Assembly: GCA_938038815.1 (NCBI GenBank)
Contig: CALHTF010000003.1
Span: 1-64,000, forward strand
Source: an uncultured Acidimicrobiales bacterium
GTDB lineage: Bacteria > Actinomycetota > Acidimicrobiia > Acidimicrobiales > SHLQ01
Reading direction: 5' to 3'
Length of the DNA stretch: 64,000 nucleotides
This document shows, piece after piece, positions 44,933 through 55,041 of this stretch. Under the pieces are notes generated by a model. That model was not told where the DNA came from and ran no database searches. It was given only the letters and a program-made list of their open reading frames with translations. Made by a program: the position numbers and the translations under genes. Numbering within the stretch: position 1 is the first letter of the stretch; every line of letters starts with the position of its first letter.

Positions 44933-47857
44933 ATGTCATGGGGGAAAACAGATGGTTTCGCGCTGCGGGTTCTCGGACCCGTAGCCACCGCGTCGAGCGA
45001 CGACGCCGGCGGCCTGACCCCCCTTCGTGGCCAGCAGGGCGAAGTACTTAGCGTCCTCGCTTCGGCCTACCCAGACCCGGTACGAACCGACGCAATCGTT
45101 ACCGCCATCTGGTCCGTCGACGCCGACCTCAAGGCCCGACGCATCGGACTGGGCGTGGTGATCCACCGGTTGCGGGACCGACTCGGCGCAAACCGCGACA
45201 GCATCGTGAACGAAGCCGGCGCCTACCGGCTCAGCTTGGCGCCTGAGCAACTCGATCATCTGAGGTTCATCGCCGAGGTCGACCGCGCCGAGCGAGAGCT
45301 TGGCAACAACAGCTCGGCCGCCGCCGACCGGCTCACCACCGCGCTTTCGCTGTGGCGGGGCGACTGCTTCGAGCCTTTTTCGGGCAACCCGCTCGTAGCC
45401 ACCACAGCCCAGTATCTAGGCGAGCGGCGTCGAGAAGCTCAAGAGACGCTTCTCGAGGCGTTACTGAATGCCGGCCGGCACGACGACGCCGCCATTTGGG
45501 CCACGCAGTTCGTCGAGACCGAGCCGTACCGCGAGCGCCGCTGGGAACTGTTGATGCTCGCGTTGTACCGGTCGGGTCGCCAGGCCGAGGCGTTGCACGC
45601 AGCGAAGCGGGTCAACGACTTGTTGATCGAGAACCTCGGGGTGTCGGCCGGCCCAGCGATCCAAAAGCTCGAAGTCGACATCTTGAACCAGTCGTCGTCG
45701 CTCGACGGCCCATCGCACCAACCCCAACAGGTTGGATTCGGACAGTTCGTCCGGTCGCTCAATACCACGAGTCGCAAAAATCCCCGGGCCAGCAACCGGT
45801 TTGTGGGGCGCGAGCACGAGCTGCGGAGTTTGGCGGCGGCGCTCGAAACGGAACGCATCGTGACCCTCGTTGGGCCGCCGGGCTCGGGAAAGTCGAGGCT
45901 CGCAATCCAGCATGCGAGCGGCTCCACTGACGAAGAGGTCATATGGATCGACCTCGCCACACTCAACGAAGACTCCTTGTTGCCCGACCTTGTTCGCAAG
46001 CTCGGTGTCATGGCCGGCGAAGACCCAGCGGCGGCGATCTGCAACGCGCTAGACCAGCAGCCAACCCTGCTGGTATTCGATAACGCCGAACGACTTCGTG
46101 GGCCGGTCGGCGAACTCGCCGAAGGTTTGTCGAGCAACTGCCCGAACCTGGTGATCCTCGCCACGAGCCAGATGGCACTCGCGACCTCGAACGAGGTCAC
46201 CATGACCGTCGGGCCGCTCGAAGCCAGCGAAGCACGGCGCCTGCTGCTGACCCGGGCGTTCGGTGCCGACGAGGCCCCCGACCTGCCGGTCGACGACCTC
46301 GATCAGTTGATCGAACAACTCGACGCCATGCCGCTCCACCTCGAGTTGGTTGCCGCCTCGCTGCGCACCACGCCACCGGAGGTGTTGGCCACCCAGCTTC
46401 GGACCTCGTTGGAGGTTGCGAGTTCGCCGAACTACGCCGACGCCCGCCACCGTTCGCTCGACAACACGTTGAACCAGACCCTCGAGCTTCTCCCGAGCGA
46501 CGCTCAGCAACTGTACGAAGTTCTCGGCGTGTTCAACGGCTCGTTCACTCTGGCCGACGTAGGCCAACTCACTGGCCAACCAATCAGCGAGCTCCGGGCT
46601 TCGATGACGAACCTCGCCGAACACTTCTTGGTAACGGTCGGCCGCGAGGCACCAAGCGCCTACCGTCAACCGGCGTCGATGCGAACCCATGCGCGAGGTC
46701 GACTCGCTGACCAGGGCCGACTCGAACAGCTCCAAGAGCTACACGCCAGCCAGTACTTCGACTTGTTGCAAAGCGCCCGCTCCGAGCTTCGCTCGGGTGG
46801 CGAAGAAGCAATGGTTGCCCGGCTGCGCCCGAGCAACGACCAGCTTCGTACCGCCCACCAGTGGTTCCTCGAACGCAAGGACGCTGCCCGATCGGCCACC
46901 TTTGCGATCAACATGTGGGAGTACAGCTTTCTTCGCCAGAACTTCGATCAATACTCCTGGCCTTCCGAGGCGCTCGACCTACCCGGGGTAGACAGCTTGG
47001 CGAACTACCCCGAACTCCTCGGTGTTGCGGCCATGAGCGCTTGGGCCCGCAACGACTATGTCGCGTCGACCAAGTTCGCGAACCAGGCCGAACGAGAAGC
47101 CGAAGCACAAAATGTTCCGGTCCCGATCGCCGCGTTGCGGGCGCTATTCAACGTTGCGGCCCAGACTGCCCGCTACGACGCCGCGGCTGAGTACTTGGAA
47201 AAAACCGTCATCGAGTGTCATGTCCAAAAGGACGACCACGAGTCCTTCCTCACCCACGTCACCTTGGCGCTTGGTCACGTCCAGCTCGGTGACCCGGTAT
47301 CGGCGAAGCGATGCGCTGAACATGGCCTCGAGTTGGCCGAGGCGAGCGGGAGCCCGTCAAACGTCGGCTGGGCGAACTTTGCCCAGGGGACCGTGGTTCT
47401 TGGCACCGACCCGGACCAAGCCGCTCGAATGTTCTCGGCCAGCAGCCGGCTCGCCCGGCTCGTCGACAACCAATGGGTCCATGGCATGGCCTCGACCAGT
47501 TTGGTCACCTGCTTGCGTCACCAAGGTCGAACCCAGCAGGCGATCCGTCTACTCGGCGAAGTGCTCGACGTTTGGGGCCGAGCGCAAAATGTCAGCCAGG
47601 TCGCGCGCGCTGGCCAAGAGTTGGTCGTGTTGCTTCACATCACGGGCGAACGTTCCGATGCTGCAACCGCACTCGCTCACGTCGATCTGCTCGACCAGGT
47701 GCACCCGCTGTTGCCCGACGATCAACAGATTTTCGACGAGCTACGCGGCGATCTGCAGAGCGCCGATGTTTCGGTCGAGCGCTTGCCCGTGAGCGAACTG
47801 GCGGCCGTCCTCGGCGACTTGTTGCCGCCGGTCGTCGACGCCATCGATATTGGCTAG
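44933..47857 (+). CDS. AfsR/SARP-type STAND regulator (winged helix, BTAD, NTPase, TPR)
   Basis: A 974-residue regulator. In order it has an OmpR-like winged helix (about 10-100), a bacterial transcriptional activation domain (about 105-250, HLRFIAEVDRAERELG and NLGVSAGPAIQKLE), and an NTPase with VGREHELRSLAAAL, Walker A VGPPGSGKSRLA (313-324) and Walker B TLLVFDNAE (378-386). A degenerate TPR region fills the last 300 residues. Such proteins integrate ATP binding and ligand signals to activate nearby genes. The ATG at 44933 has no Shine-Dalgarno. The gene meets the MpaB-like gene head-on with a 4-nt stop overlap, and its divergent neighbour is the sugar-dehydrogenase gene 167 bp away. Either neighbour could be a target. 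Confidence 0.9.
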   Translation: MSWGKTDGFALRVLGPVATASSDDAGGLTPLRGQQGEVLSVLASAYPDPVRTDAIVTAIWSVDADLKARRIGLGVVIHRLRDRLGANRDSIVNEAGAYRLSLAPEQLDHLRFIAEVDRAERELGNNSSAAADRLTTALSLWRGDCFEPFSGNPLVATTAQYLGERRREAQETLLEALLNAGRHDDAAIWATQFVETEPYRERRWELLMLALYRSGRQAEALHAAKRVNDLLIENLGVSAGPAIQKLEVDILNQSSSLDGPSHQPQQVGFGQFVRSLNTTSRKNPRASNRFVGREHELRSLAAALETERIVTLVGPPGSGKSRLAIQHASGSTDEEVIWIDLATLNEDSLLPDLVRKLGVMAGEDPAAAICNALDQQPTLLVFDNAERLRGPVGELAEGLSSNCPNLVILATSQMALATSNEVTMTVGPLEASEARRLLLTRAFGADEAPDLPVDDLDQLIEQLDAMPLHLELVAASLRTTPPEVLATQLRTSLEVASSPNYADARHRSLDNTLNQTLELLPSDAQQLYEVLGVFNGSFTLADVGQLTGQPISELRASMTNLAEHFLVTVGREAPSAYRQPASMRTHARGRLADQGRLEQLQELHASQYFDLLQSARSELRSGGEEAMVARLRPSNDQLRTAHQWFLERKDAARSATFAINMWEYSFLRQNFDQYSWPSEALDLPGVDSLANYPELLGVAAMSAWARNDYVASTKFANQAEREAEAQNVPVPIAALRALFNVAAQTARYDAAAEYLEKTVIECHVQKDDHESFLTHVTLALGHVQLGDPVSAKRCAEHGLELAEASGSPSNVGWANFAQGTVVLGTDPDQAARMFSASSRLARLVDNQWVHGMASTSLVTCLRHQGRTQQAIRLLGEVLDVWGRAQNVSQVARAGQELVVLLHITGERSDAATALAHVDLLDQVHPLLPDDQQIFDELRGDLQSADVSVERLPVSELAAVLGDLLPPVVDAIDIG

Positions 47858-50280
47858 CCAATAGGCCATAGGTCGGTGGCCACCAGACCAACCGCTGGTC
47901 GGGTGTCGCGCGACTCGGCGAGGTTCTTTGGGCGACGGTATGGCCGGCCCGCTCCTTCCTCGTAGAAGGGCTTGAGGCAAATGTTGCCCATCCACTGCAC
48001 CAACGTGCGCGTCGGCACGGCGGTCAACCGATTTCCGAGGAGCCCTTTGAGAACCTTCGCGACCGCCGCCGAGCGTCGCCGACCCCGACCCTGACCAACC
48101 AGAAGCAGGCGGGTAACCCGGTCGTCCCCAATGGCGTGCATCAAGCCCGGAGCGAGCCAATCGAGCGGACGAGGAAACCCGTCGCTCATACCCTCGACCA
48201 GCGCCTCGGTAAGTCGTACACCGTCGAGCGACCGGTGATGATGCCGACGACGAATCGTGTCGGCCAGAGCTTTTGCTTCAACGTAAGTCAAGGGAACGCG
48301 ACCAGTTGGACCCTCGGTGGTGAGCGCATCGAGCGGAGCTCCGAGGAGATGCCCAATGCCGAGCCAGAACCGGGTGTAGGTGTCGCGTTCGGTATCGGTC
48401 GGGGCAAGACCGAGATCGTCGAGCATCTCGAGTACTGGCACCGCAAAGCTGAGGGCCGTACCAAGAACGTCCTCTTGGTTCACCGGCCAGCCAAACTCCT
48501 CGGTATCCCAGCCGTTGTTCAGGAGCTGCCCAGCGACGAGAGCATGGATGCCGCGGACGCCTCGGATCGACCGGTAGGCAGCGCCTCCGACCTCGAGGGT
48601 GCCGTCATGCCAGCCGTCGTCGGCTCCCAGTAGGTCTTGCACGAACTGTGCTGTCTCGCCCGAGCGCCGGAACGGGTCGCGAGCGAGATCCGATGCAGCG
48701 CCCAACACCTTGACCCCCTCGGCCGCGGCGAATCCGTCGACCAACGAGCGGAACAACAGCCCGAGAAACAGCAAGGTGCTCGAACGCGAGAAAAGATCTC
48801 GAGCGGCCCGGCACGTGGGCGGGTCGAGCAACCCACCGGGCGCCGAGATCGCCGCCAACCGCTCGGCAATATCGGCATCGAGCTCAGAGAAGAAGGTGTC
48901 GGAGTCCTCGCTGGCGGCCAGCGAGGAGAACGACAAGTTTCGGGCACCAGGAACCATTGGATGACTTGCCCGACCTCGAAGGGTTTCGAGCGTCTCGGCC
49001 AGCTCTGGGTCGACCGCACCCGGTTGGGGTTCGGGCAACCCCATCGTCGACAGCCGATGTTCGAGTAACCGCTCGAAGCCCTTCTTCATCGGTGGTCGGT
49101 TCATCACGCCGTTCTCGTCGAACCACACGGGCGACCGCTGAGCACTAGCGAACAACCCGAGGATGTACGCCATGCGATCAGACAGGGCGTTCCAGCTTTT
49201 CGCCGGCTGGCCATCGACCTCGAACTGTTCGAACAACATCGACAACATGTCGGTGGAAGAGCAGGCGTACACGTCGTCTTCGTCGACTACACAGCGCTCG
49301 ACCTCGATCTGCACGTCGGTCCGAGGAAGCGGCTGGCCGACCTTTACCCGGTGCCCGGGCAAATCGACGGTGACAAAATGCTTGGTCGCTGTTTTGATCC
49401 ACCACTGTTCAAGACGTAACCGGAAGTCGCCCGGTGGTTGATTCCGCCACTGCCGGCGGGTCTGGAATGGGCGCCACGCGGTGGTAAGCGTGCGCAGCCA
49501 CGAACGGAAGCCAACGCTGATCGCCAACGATAAGAGCTTTTGTTCGTGAACCGCCAGCAACGAGTTACCGAGCAGAATCGACCGGCTTCGTTCTTCGGCC
49601 GACGTTGCGGTCAATGCGTCGGTGTAGGCCCGAAAGCCGCGCACCAGCAACTCGTTGTAGTCGTGGCGGTCTGGATGCAATCGAGGATCGGTGGTCGCCT
49701 CCCAAAAGCTCGAAGCGCCCGCGCCTGGGCGACCCGGCGGGGCCACCAACCGGTGACGCAACTGCTGCTCGCACTCCTGCCAAGCCTCCTCGATGGCGGC
49801 GACGCGCTCGTCGCCGTCGGTTGTTTGCGCGGCGGGCCCAACGGTGGCCAAGAACACAGTGTGGGCTCGGCCAACATCGGCAAAGACGTCGCGGTTGCCA
49901 TCGCCAAACGCCCGAGCGATCATCCGGCCGAGCACCGGGATCGGCAGGCGTAGGTAACCGCCAATCGAACTACTCGCCCACTGTCCGATCGTTACCCACG
50001 TCGCGTCGTTGGTCCCCAAGAGTTCGGCCATCGCAACCGCCAGATCGCCGTAGCATTCGGTGATCAGGTCGTTGCGAAGTTGCACCGACATCGGGGTGAA
50101 CGCGACCCCATCGAGACGGTCGCGGGTCGTGGCTCGACTCCTGAGGTCGGGGCACCAGTCGGGCTGGTGGGGTTCGCAACTAACGGAGGAGCCCGGATGG
50201 ACATCCAGTGGTGTATTGACCGGCTCTCGCTTGAGATCCGGCCCCCGAACATCCGGGGCTCTTCCGTCAGTTGCATTCAC
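47854..50280 (-). CDS. Large protein with a C-terminal MpaB/DUF2236-like domain
   Basis: An 808-residue protein. The C-terminal part (about 560-720) resembles the oxygenase-like MpaB/DUF2236 family: IRGVRGIHALVAGQLLNNG, GWPVNQEDVLGTALSF, TYTRFWLGIGHLLGAP. The N-terminal 450 residues contain ATWVTIGQWASSSIGGYLR and YNELLVRGFRAYTDAL and match no domain I can name. No signal peptide is seen. The start is GTG at 50280. Because the first 60 residues look poorly structured, the ATG at 50091 is a possible alternative. An inverted repeat CTAGGAA-n9-TTCCTAG overlaps the start. Possible heme-linked redox function is inference. Confidence 0.7.
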   Translation of the reverse strand: MNATDGRAPDVRGPDLKREPVNTPLDVHPGSSVSCEPHQPDWCPDLRSRATTRDRLDGVAFTPMSVQLRNDLITECYGDLAVAMAELLGTNDATWVTIGQWASSSIGGYLRLPIPVLGRMIARAFGDGNRDVFADVGRAHTVFLATVGPAAQTTDGDERVAAIEEAWQECEQQLRHRLVAPPGRPGAGASSFWEATTDPRLHPDRHDYNELLVRGFRAYTDALTATSAEERSRSILLGNSLLAVHEQKLLSLAISVGFRSWLRTLTTAWRPFQTRRQWRNQPPGDFRLRLEQWWIKTATKHFVTVDLPGHRVKVGQPLPRTDVQIEVERCVVDEDDVYACSSTDMLSMLFEQFEVDGQPAKSWNALSDRMAYILGLFASAQRSPVWFDENGVMNRPPMKKGFERLLEHRLSTMGLPEPQPGAVDPELAETLETLRGRASHPMVPGARNLSFSSLAASEDSDTFFSELDADIAERLAAISAPGGLLDPPTCRAARDLFSRSSTLLFLGLLFRSLVDGFAAAEGVKVLGAASDLARDPFRRSGETAQFVQDLLGADDGWHDGTLEVGGAAYRSIRGVRGIHALVAGQLLNNGWDTEEFGWPVNQEDVLGTALSFAVPVLEMLDDLGLAPTDTERDTYTRFWLGIGHLLGAPLDALTTEGPTGRVPLTYVEAKALADTIRRRHHHRSLDGVRLTEALVEGMSDGFPRPLDWLAPGLMHAIGDDRVTRLLLVGQGRGRRRSAAVAKVLKGLLGNRLTAVPTRTLVQWMGNICLKPFYEEGAGRPYRRPKNLAESRDTRPAVGLVATDLWPIG

Positions 50281-50302
50281 TAGGAATCCGCCGATTTCCT
50301 AG
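50280..50302 (-). promoter_or_regulatory. Inverted repeat at the start of the MpaB-like gene
   Basis: CTAGGAA and TTCCTAG separated by 9 bp, overlapping the GTG start codon. Further upstream on the minus strand TTGACC (50425-50420) and AACATT (50402-50397) are 17 bp apart and could be a weak promoter. An operator or RNA hairpin are both possible. Confidence 0.35.
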
Positions 50303-50514
50303 AGTGGGTCCGCCGCCCTCGGGTGAGATCGCAGGTTGAAGCTTCAACGATGGGGGCGCTAACGATTCATGGGTCCTGCAAATTCCCACCATGAGCAATG
50401 TTGGCAATCCTTCATTAACGGTCAATTAACACGCACCAAAAGTTATCCACAGACCGTGAAGCGCAACGATATTTCACCTGGTGAGCGAAAGAATGGTCAC
50501 CACCAAAACGACCC

Positions 50515-50541
50515 GTGGCCCGGGCGTTGAGCCCGGGCCAC
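50515..50541 (-). terminator. Terminator of the str operon after rpsJ
   Basis: GTGGCCCGGGC, loop of 5, GCCCGGGCCAC: a perfect 11-bp GC-rich stem 37 nt after the rpsJ stop, followed in the minus direction by GGGTCGTTTTGG. It shows that rpsJ closes its transcription unit instead of reading into the rplC operon. The spacer 50281-50578 also holds one isolated DnaA-box match (50443-50451) and an AT-rich stretch with ATTAAC twice. Confidence 0.75.
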
Positions 50542-50578
50542 GTGGTGTACAACTGATTTTTCGACCGAAGTCGATGTG

Positions 50579-50893
50579 CTACTGGATCTTGATCTCGATA
50601 TCGACACCGGCCGGCAGGTCGAGACGCTGAAGCGAATCTACCGTCTTTGCCGACGGGCCAATGATGTCGAGCAACCGCTTGTGGACCCGCATTTCAAAGT
50701 GCTCTCGCGAGTCTTTGTACTTATGCGGTGAGCGGATAACCGTGTAGCGATGCTTCTCGGTTGGCAGCGGGATTGGTCCGCGTACGTCTGCCTGAGTGCG
50801 TTTGACCGTTTCGACGATCTTCTTCGTCGACTGGTCGATGACCTCGTGGTCATAGGCCTTCAGTCGGATACGGATTTTCTGTGATGCTGCCAT
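50579..50893 (-). CDS. rpsJ: 30S ribosomal protein S10
   Basis: A 104-residue S10 ([50 protein letters not shown]-type core including [20 protein letters not shown], and [11 protein letters not shown]). S10 is also NusE, a partner in antitermination. It follows tuf by 13 nt and is separated from rplC by 10.8 kb. ATG start at 50893. Confidence 0.97.
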   Translation of the reverse strand: MAASQKIRIRLKAYDHEVIDQSTKKIVETVKRTQADVRGPIPLPTEKHRYTVIRSPHKYKDSREHFEMRVHKRLLDIIGPSAKTVDSLQRLDLPAGVDIEIKIQ

Positions 50894-50906
50894 TGGTACC
50901 AGTCTG

Positions 50907-52097
50907 CTACTTAATGATCTTGGTTACCGAACCGGCGCCGACAGTACGGCCACCTTCACGGATAGCAAAGCGAAGACCTTCGTCCATGGCGATCGGGTTG
51001 ATGAGCTCAACCGTCATCTCGGTGTTGTCACCGGGAACGCACATTTCAACACCGTCGGGCAACGTGATGGTGCCGGTGATGTCGGTGGTACGGAAGTAGA
51101 ACTGCGGACGGTAGTTGGAGAAGAACGGCTTGTGACGGCCACCTTCTTCCTTGGTCAGCACGTACACCTGAGCTTCGAAGTCGGTGTGCGGAGTGATCGA
51201 GCCAGGAGCGGCAAGAACCTGTCCACGCTGGACGTCTTCTTTGTCGATACCACGAAGCAGGGCGCCGATGTTGTCGCCAGCTTGACCCTCGTCGAGGAGC
51301 TTGCGGAACATTTCAACACCAGTACAGGTGGTGGTCTGGGTGTCACGGATACCGATGATTTCGATTTCGTCGCCGGTGTTGACCTTGCCCTGTTCGACCT
51401 TACCGGTGACAACAGTTCCACGACCGGTGATCGAGAACACGTCTTCGATCGGCATAAGGAAGGGCTTGTCGAGCTCGCGCTCGGGCTCGGGGATGTAGGT
51501 GTCGACCTCGGCCATAAGCGCCTGGATCTGAGCAGCAGCGTCGGCGTCGCCTTCGAGGGCCTTCAGGGCCGAAACCTTGATGACCGGGGTGTCGTCGCCC
51601 GGGAAGTCGTACTCGTCGAGGAGTTCGCGTACTTCCATTTCGACGAGCTCAAGGAGCTCTTCGTCGTCGACAACGTCGCACTTGTTGAGCGCAACGACGA
51701 TCTTCGGAACACCAACCTGGCGAGCGAGCAGAACGTGCTCACGGGTCTGGGGCATCGGGCCGTCAGCAGCCGACACAACAAGGATCGCACCGTCGACCTG
51801 AGCCGCACCGGTGATCATGTTCTTGATGTAGTCAGCGTGACCGGGCATATCGACGTGCGCATAGTGGCGGTTGTCGGTTTCGTACTCGACGTGCGAAACG
51901 TTGATCGTGATACCACGCTCACGCTCTTCGGGCGCCTTGTCGATGTTTTCGAACTCGGTAAATGAAGTCGAGTTCGGGTTTGCGTCCGACAGGACTTTGG
52001 TGATTGCTGCGGTAAGCGTCGTCTTGCCGTGGTCGATGTGACCCATCGTTCCCACGTTGACGTGGGGCTTGTTCCGCTCGAACGTCTCTTTTGCCAT
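50907..52097 (-). CDS. tuf: Elongation factor Tu
   Basis: A 396-residue EF-Tu. The GTPase motifs are [20 protein letters not shown] and NKCDVVDD, with [17 protein letters not shown] and the C-terminal [23 protein letters not shown]. It delivers aminoacyl-tRNA to the ribosome. ATG start at 52097. The gene is preceded by a 190-nt spacer after fusA, so it may also have its own promoter. Confidence 0.98.
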   Translation of the reverse strand: MAKETFERNKPHVNVGTMGHIDHGKTTLTAAITKVLSDANPNSTSFTEFENIDKAPEERERGITINVSHVEYETDNRHYAHVDMPGHADYIKNMITGAAQVDGAILVVSAADGPMPQTREHVLLARQVGVPKIVVALNKCDVVDDEELLELVEMEVRELLDEYDFPGDDTPVIKVSALKALEGDADAAAQIQALMAEVDTYIPEPERELDKPFLMPIEDVFSITGRGTVVTGKVEQGKVNTGDEIEIIGIRDTQTTTCTGVEMFRKLLDEGQAGDNIGALLRGIDKEDVQRGQVLAAPGSITPHTDFEAQVYVLTKEEGGRHKPFFSNYRPQFYFRTTDITGTITLPDGVEMCVPGDNTEMTVELINPIAMDEGLRFAIREGGRTVGAGSVTKIIK

Positions 52098-52287
52098 CTT
52101 GGTCTTCCTTGAACCGTCTATTTCGTACTCGGGGTGAGTCTTCTTCTGTGGGATCGCCGCATTTACGACGACACTATTTCTTGCTGTATTGCTGTATTGC
52201 TTTTCTGCTCTCGGCTACGTGTCGCAGCACAAGATATTGGTACGCGTTTATCTGCGCCGACGAGTCGGGCAGCTAACACGCTAGTAA
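52098..52287 (-). other. fusA-tuf spacer with a short tandem repeat
   Basis: This 190-nt spacer has no gene. On the minus strand GCAATACA-type 8-mers occur twice in tandem (52183-52200). I see no convincing hairpin and no clear promoter pair, although GATAAA preceded by TTAGCT at 18 bp is a weak candidate. Confidence 0.4.
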
Positions 52288-54387
52288 CTATTCGCCGCGA
52301 ACCCGCGCCACGATTTCTTCTTGGACCGAACCCGGGGTGGGCTGATACGAATCGAACTGCATGGTGTAGGTGGCTCGACCCTGGGTGCGCGAACGCAGGT
52401 CGGTCGAGTAGCCAAACATTTCACTCAGCGGAACTTGGGCCATAACAACCTGGTTGAGACCACGCTGTTCGGTGCCTTGCACCTGACCACGGCGGCTGTT
52501 GAGGTCGCCCACAACATCGCCCAGATAGTCGTCAGGAGTAACCACTTCAACGGCCATGACCGGCTCGAGCAGCACAGGCTTTGCCTTACGCATTGCCTCT
52601 TTGAACCACATGGTGCCGGCGATCTTGAACGCCATGTCCGAGGAGTCAACATCGTGGGTCTTACCATCGACGAGGGTGACCTTCATGTCGACGGTTGGGT
52701 AACCGGCGAGCACACCAGAGGTCATGGCCTCCTTGACACCGTTGTCGACGGCGGGGATGTATTCCTTGGGAATGTTTCCGCCCTTGATCTTGTCGGAGAA
52801 TTCGTAACCGCCACCGGGGCCGGTCGGCTCCAGGGTTGCGGTGATGACGGCGAACTGACCCGAACCACCCGACTGCTTCTTGTGGGTGTAGGTGTGGCCG
52901 TCGACGGTCTCTTTGATGGTCTCGCGGTACGCAACCTGCGGGCGACCAACGTTGGCCTCGACCTTGAACTCACGCATCATGCGGTCGACAAGCACTTCGA
53001 GGTGAAGCTCGCCCATACCCGAAATGATGGTCTGCGCGGTCTCTTCGTTGGTTTCGACCTGGAAGGTCGGATCCTCTTCAGAGAGCGCGCCGAGCGCCTT
53101 GGAGAGTTTGTCTTGGTCGCCCTTGGACTTGGGCTCAACCGCAACCTGGATAACCGGATCCGGGAAGTCGAGCGATTCGAGGGTGATCTGGGCTTTGGTG
53201 TCGCACAGCGAGTCGCCGGTACGGGTGTTCTTGAAACCAATACCCGCAGCGATGTCGCCGGCGCGGACATCGTCGATGTCTTCGCGGCTGTTGGCGTGCA
53301 TCTCGAGCAAGCGGCCGATGCGCTCTTTGGCCGTGGTGCGGGTGTTGGTTACCTGGCCCCCCTTTTCGAGCGAACCGGAGTAGACCCGGAAGAAGGTGAG
53401 CTTGCCCACGTGAGGGTCGGTTGCAACCTTGAACGCCAGGGCCGAGAACGGAGCCTTGGGGTCGGCGGGACGAGTGATCTCTTCGCCGGTCTTGGGGTCG
53501 GTACCCGCAGTGTCGGGCAGGTCGAGCGGCGACGGCAGGTAGTCGATGACCGCATCGAGCAGGGGCTGCACGCCCTTGTTCTTGAAGGCGGTGCCGTTGA
53601 GGATCGGAACGATCTCGTTGGCGATGCAGGCCTTGCGGATACCGGCTTTGAGCTGCTCTTCGGGGATGTCGTCGGTCTCGAGGTAGACCTCCATGAGGTC
53701 ATCGTCGGTCTCGGCGATCGCTTCGAGAAGCTTCACCCGGTACTCGTTGGCTTGGTCGGCGTAGTCGTCAGGAATGTCCTGCTCTTCGTACGTTGCACCG
53801 AGGTCTTTTTCGTCGGTGGTCGGCGGCCAGACAAGCGCCTTCATCTTCACGAGGTCGATGAGGCCCTGGTACTGCGCTTCGGCGCCGATCGGTAGCTGAA
53901 GAACCGCCACGCTCTTGGTGAGGCGGTCAAGGATCGTGTCGAGCACGAAGAAGAAGTCGGCGCCGGTACGGTCCATCTTGTTGACGAAGCACATGCGGGG
54001 TACGCCGTACCGGTCGGCCTGGCGCCACACTGTTTCGGTCTGGGGCTCTACGCCGGCCACACCGTCGAATACCGCAACGGCACCGTCGAGCACGCGCAGC
54101 GAGCGCTCTACCTCAACGGTGAAGTCGACGTGACCAGGGGTATCGATGATGTTGATGCGGTGGTTGTTCCAGACACACGCAGTAGCAGCCGAGGTAATGG
54201 TGATACCACGCTCTTGCTCTTGTTCCATCCAGTCCATGGTGGCGGCGCCATCGTGAACTTCACCGATCTTGTACGAGCGGCCCGTGTAGTAAAGGATGCG
54301 TTCGGTGGTGGTGGTCTTGCCCGCGTCGATATGGGCCATGATGCCGATATTGCGGGTCTTTTTTAGGGGTAGGCGCTCTACAGCCAT
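52288..54387 (-). CDS. fusA: Elongation factor G
   Basis: A 699-residue EF-G, the translocation GTPase: [60 protein letters not shown]-type G3 region including [29 protein letters not shown] and the C-terminal [15 protein letters not shown]. The ORF track starts 18 codons upstream; ATG at 54387 ([13 protein letters not shown]) is the correct start. A 175-nt leader with two hairpins separates it from rpsG. Confidence 0.97.
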   Translation of the reverse strand: MAVERLPLKKTRNIGIMAHIDAGKTTTTERILYYTGRSYKIGEVHDGAATMDWMEQEQERGITITSAATACVWNNHRINIIDTPGHVDFTVEVERSLRVLDGAVAVFDGVAGVEPQTETVWRQADRYGVPRMCFVNKMDRTGADFFFVLDTILDRLTKSVAVLQLPIGAEAQYQGLIDLVKMKALVWPPTTDEKDLGATYEEQDIPDDYADQANEYRVKLLEAIAETDDDLMEVYLETDDIPEEQLKAGIRKACIANEIVPILNGTAFKNKGVQPLLDAVIDYLPSPLDLPDTAGTDPKTGEEITRPADPKAPFSALAFKVATDPHVGKLTFFRVYSGSLEKGGQVTNTRTTAKERIGRLLEMHANSREDIDDVRAGDIAAGIGFKNTRTGDSLCDTKAQITLESLDFPDPVIQVAVEPKSKGDQDKLSKALGALSEEDPTFQVETNEETAQTIISGMGELHLEVLVDRMMREFKVEANVGRPQVAYRETIKETVDGHTYTHKKQSGGSGQFAVITATLEPTGPGGGYEFSDKIKGGNIPKEYIPAVDNGVKEAMTSGVLAGYPTVDMKVTLVDGKTHDVDSSDMAFKIAGTMWFKEAMRKAKPVLLEPVMAVEVVTPDDYLGDVVGDLNSRRGQVQGTEQRGLNQVVMAQVPLSEMFGYSTDLRSRTQGRATYTMQFDSYQPTPGSVQEEIVARVRGE

Positions 54388-54498
54388 GCGGAGGATCCTT
54401 GACGCTTCATTCGTTGGGTGGGTGTCAGTTGTAAAGAACAATCGAGCGGTTCACCCAGACGCACGAACGCGACCGGAAAAATCACTCCAGTTAATGCT

Positions 54499-54517
54499 AC
54501 GGGGCAATACGCCCCGT
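54499..54517 (-). promoter_or_regulatory. Leader hairpin 2 between rpsG and fusA
   Basis: ACGGGGC, loop of 5, GCCCCGT: a perfect 7-bp stem, followed on the minus strand by AGCATTAACTGG and soon GATTTTTCC. It may act as an attenuator or partial terminator between rpsG and fusA. Confidence 0.5.
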
Positions 54518-54521
54518 TGTG

Positions 54522-54552
54522 CGCACCAACCCCCAAATTGGGTTTCGGTGCG
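54522..54552 (-). promoter_or_regulatory. Leader hairpin 1 between rpsG and fusA
   Basis: CGCACC and GGTGCG enclose an inner AACCC/GGGTT pairing, 10 nt after the rpsG stop on the minus strand. Together with the hairpin at 54499-54517 it fills the first half of the spacer. Confidence 0.5.
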
Positions 54553-54562
54553 AGAGGGGGAA

Positions 54563-55036
54563 TTACCAGCGGTAGTGAGCGAATGCCTTGTTGGATTCGG
54601 CCATCTTGTGCAGGTCTTCTTTGCGCTTCATCGAAGCACCGATGCCATTGGAAGCATCCATGATCTCGTTGGCGAGTCGCTCAGCCATCGTGCGTTCGCG
54701 GCGCTGCCGAGAGAACTCGACCAACCAGCGGATCGCCAGGGTGGTTGCCCGACGAGGACGAACCTCGACCGGAACCTGGTAGGTGGCACCGCCGACTCGA
54801 CGACTACGAACCTCGAGCTGAGGCCGGATGTTGTCGATGGCCCGCTTGAGCGTGGCGACCGGCTCGTCTGAGCCGGTCTTCTCGGCGACCATTTCGAGCG
54901 CATCGTAAACAATGCGCTCGGCGAGCGAACGCTTGCCGCTCTGAAGAATCTTGTTCACGATCTGGGTGACCAGAACGGAGTGGTAGACCGGATCGGCCGG
55001 AAGTTCGCGACGTGGTGCGGGACCTTTACGAGGCAT
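54563..55036 (-). CDS. rpsG: 30S ribosomal protein S7
   Basis: A 157-residue S7 ([43 protein letters not shown]-type core including [20 protein letters not shown], and [15 protein letters not shown]). It initiates 30S head assembly. ATG start at 55036, 5 nt after rpsL. Confidence 0.97.
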   Translation of the reverse strand: MPRKGPAPRRELPADPVYHSVLVTQIVNKILQSGKRSLAERIVYDALEMVAEKTGSDEPVATLKRAIDNIRPQLEVRSRRVGGATYQVPVEVRPRRATTLAIRWLVEFSRQRRERTMAERLANEIMDASNGIGASMKRKEDLHKMAESNKAFAHYRW

Positions 55037-55041
55037 GAGTC

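Noticed and set aside
50443-50451. Perfect DnaA box TTATCCACA in the spacer upstream of the MpaB-like gene, next to AT-rich ATTAAC repeats
   Set aside because: A single box without a cluster, and no dnaA, dnaN, gyrase or rpmH nearby, does not support a replication origin; chance or a local DnaA-regulated promoter is more likely.
52321-53895. 524-residue plus-strand ORF over fusA
   Set aside because: Antisense to EF-G, which is unmistakable; no independent signal.
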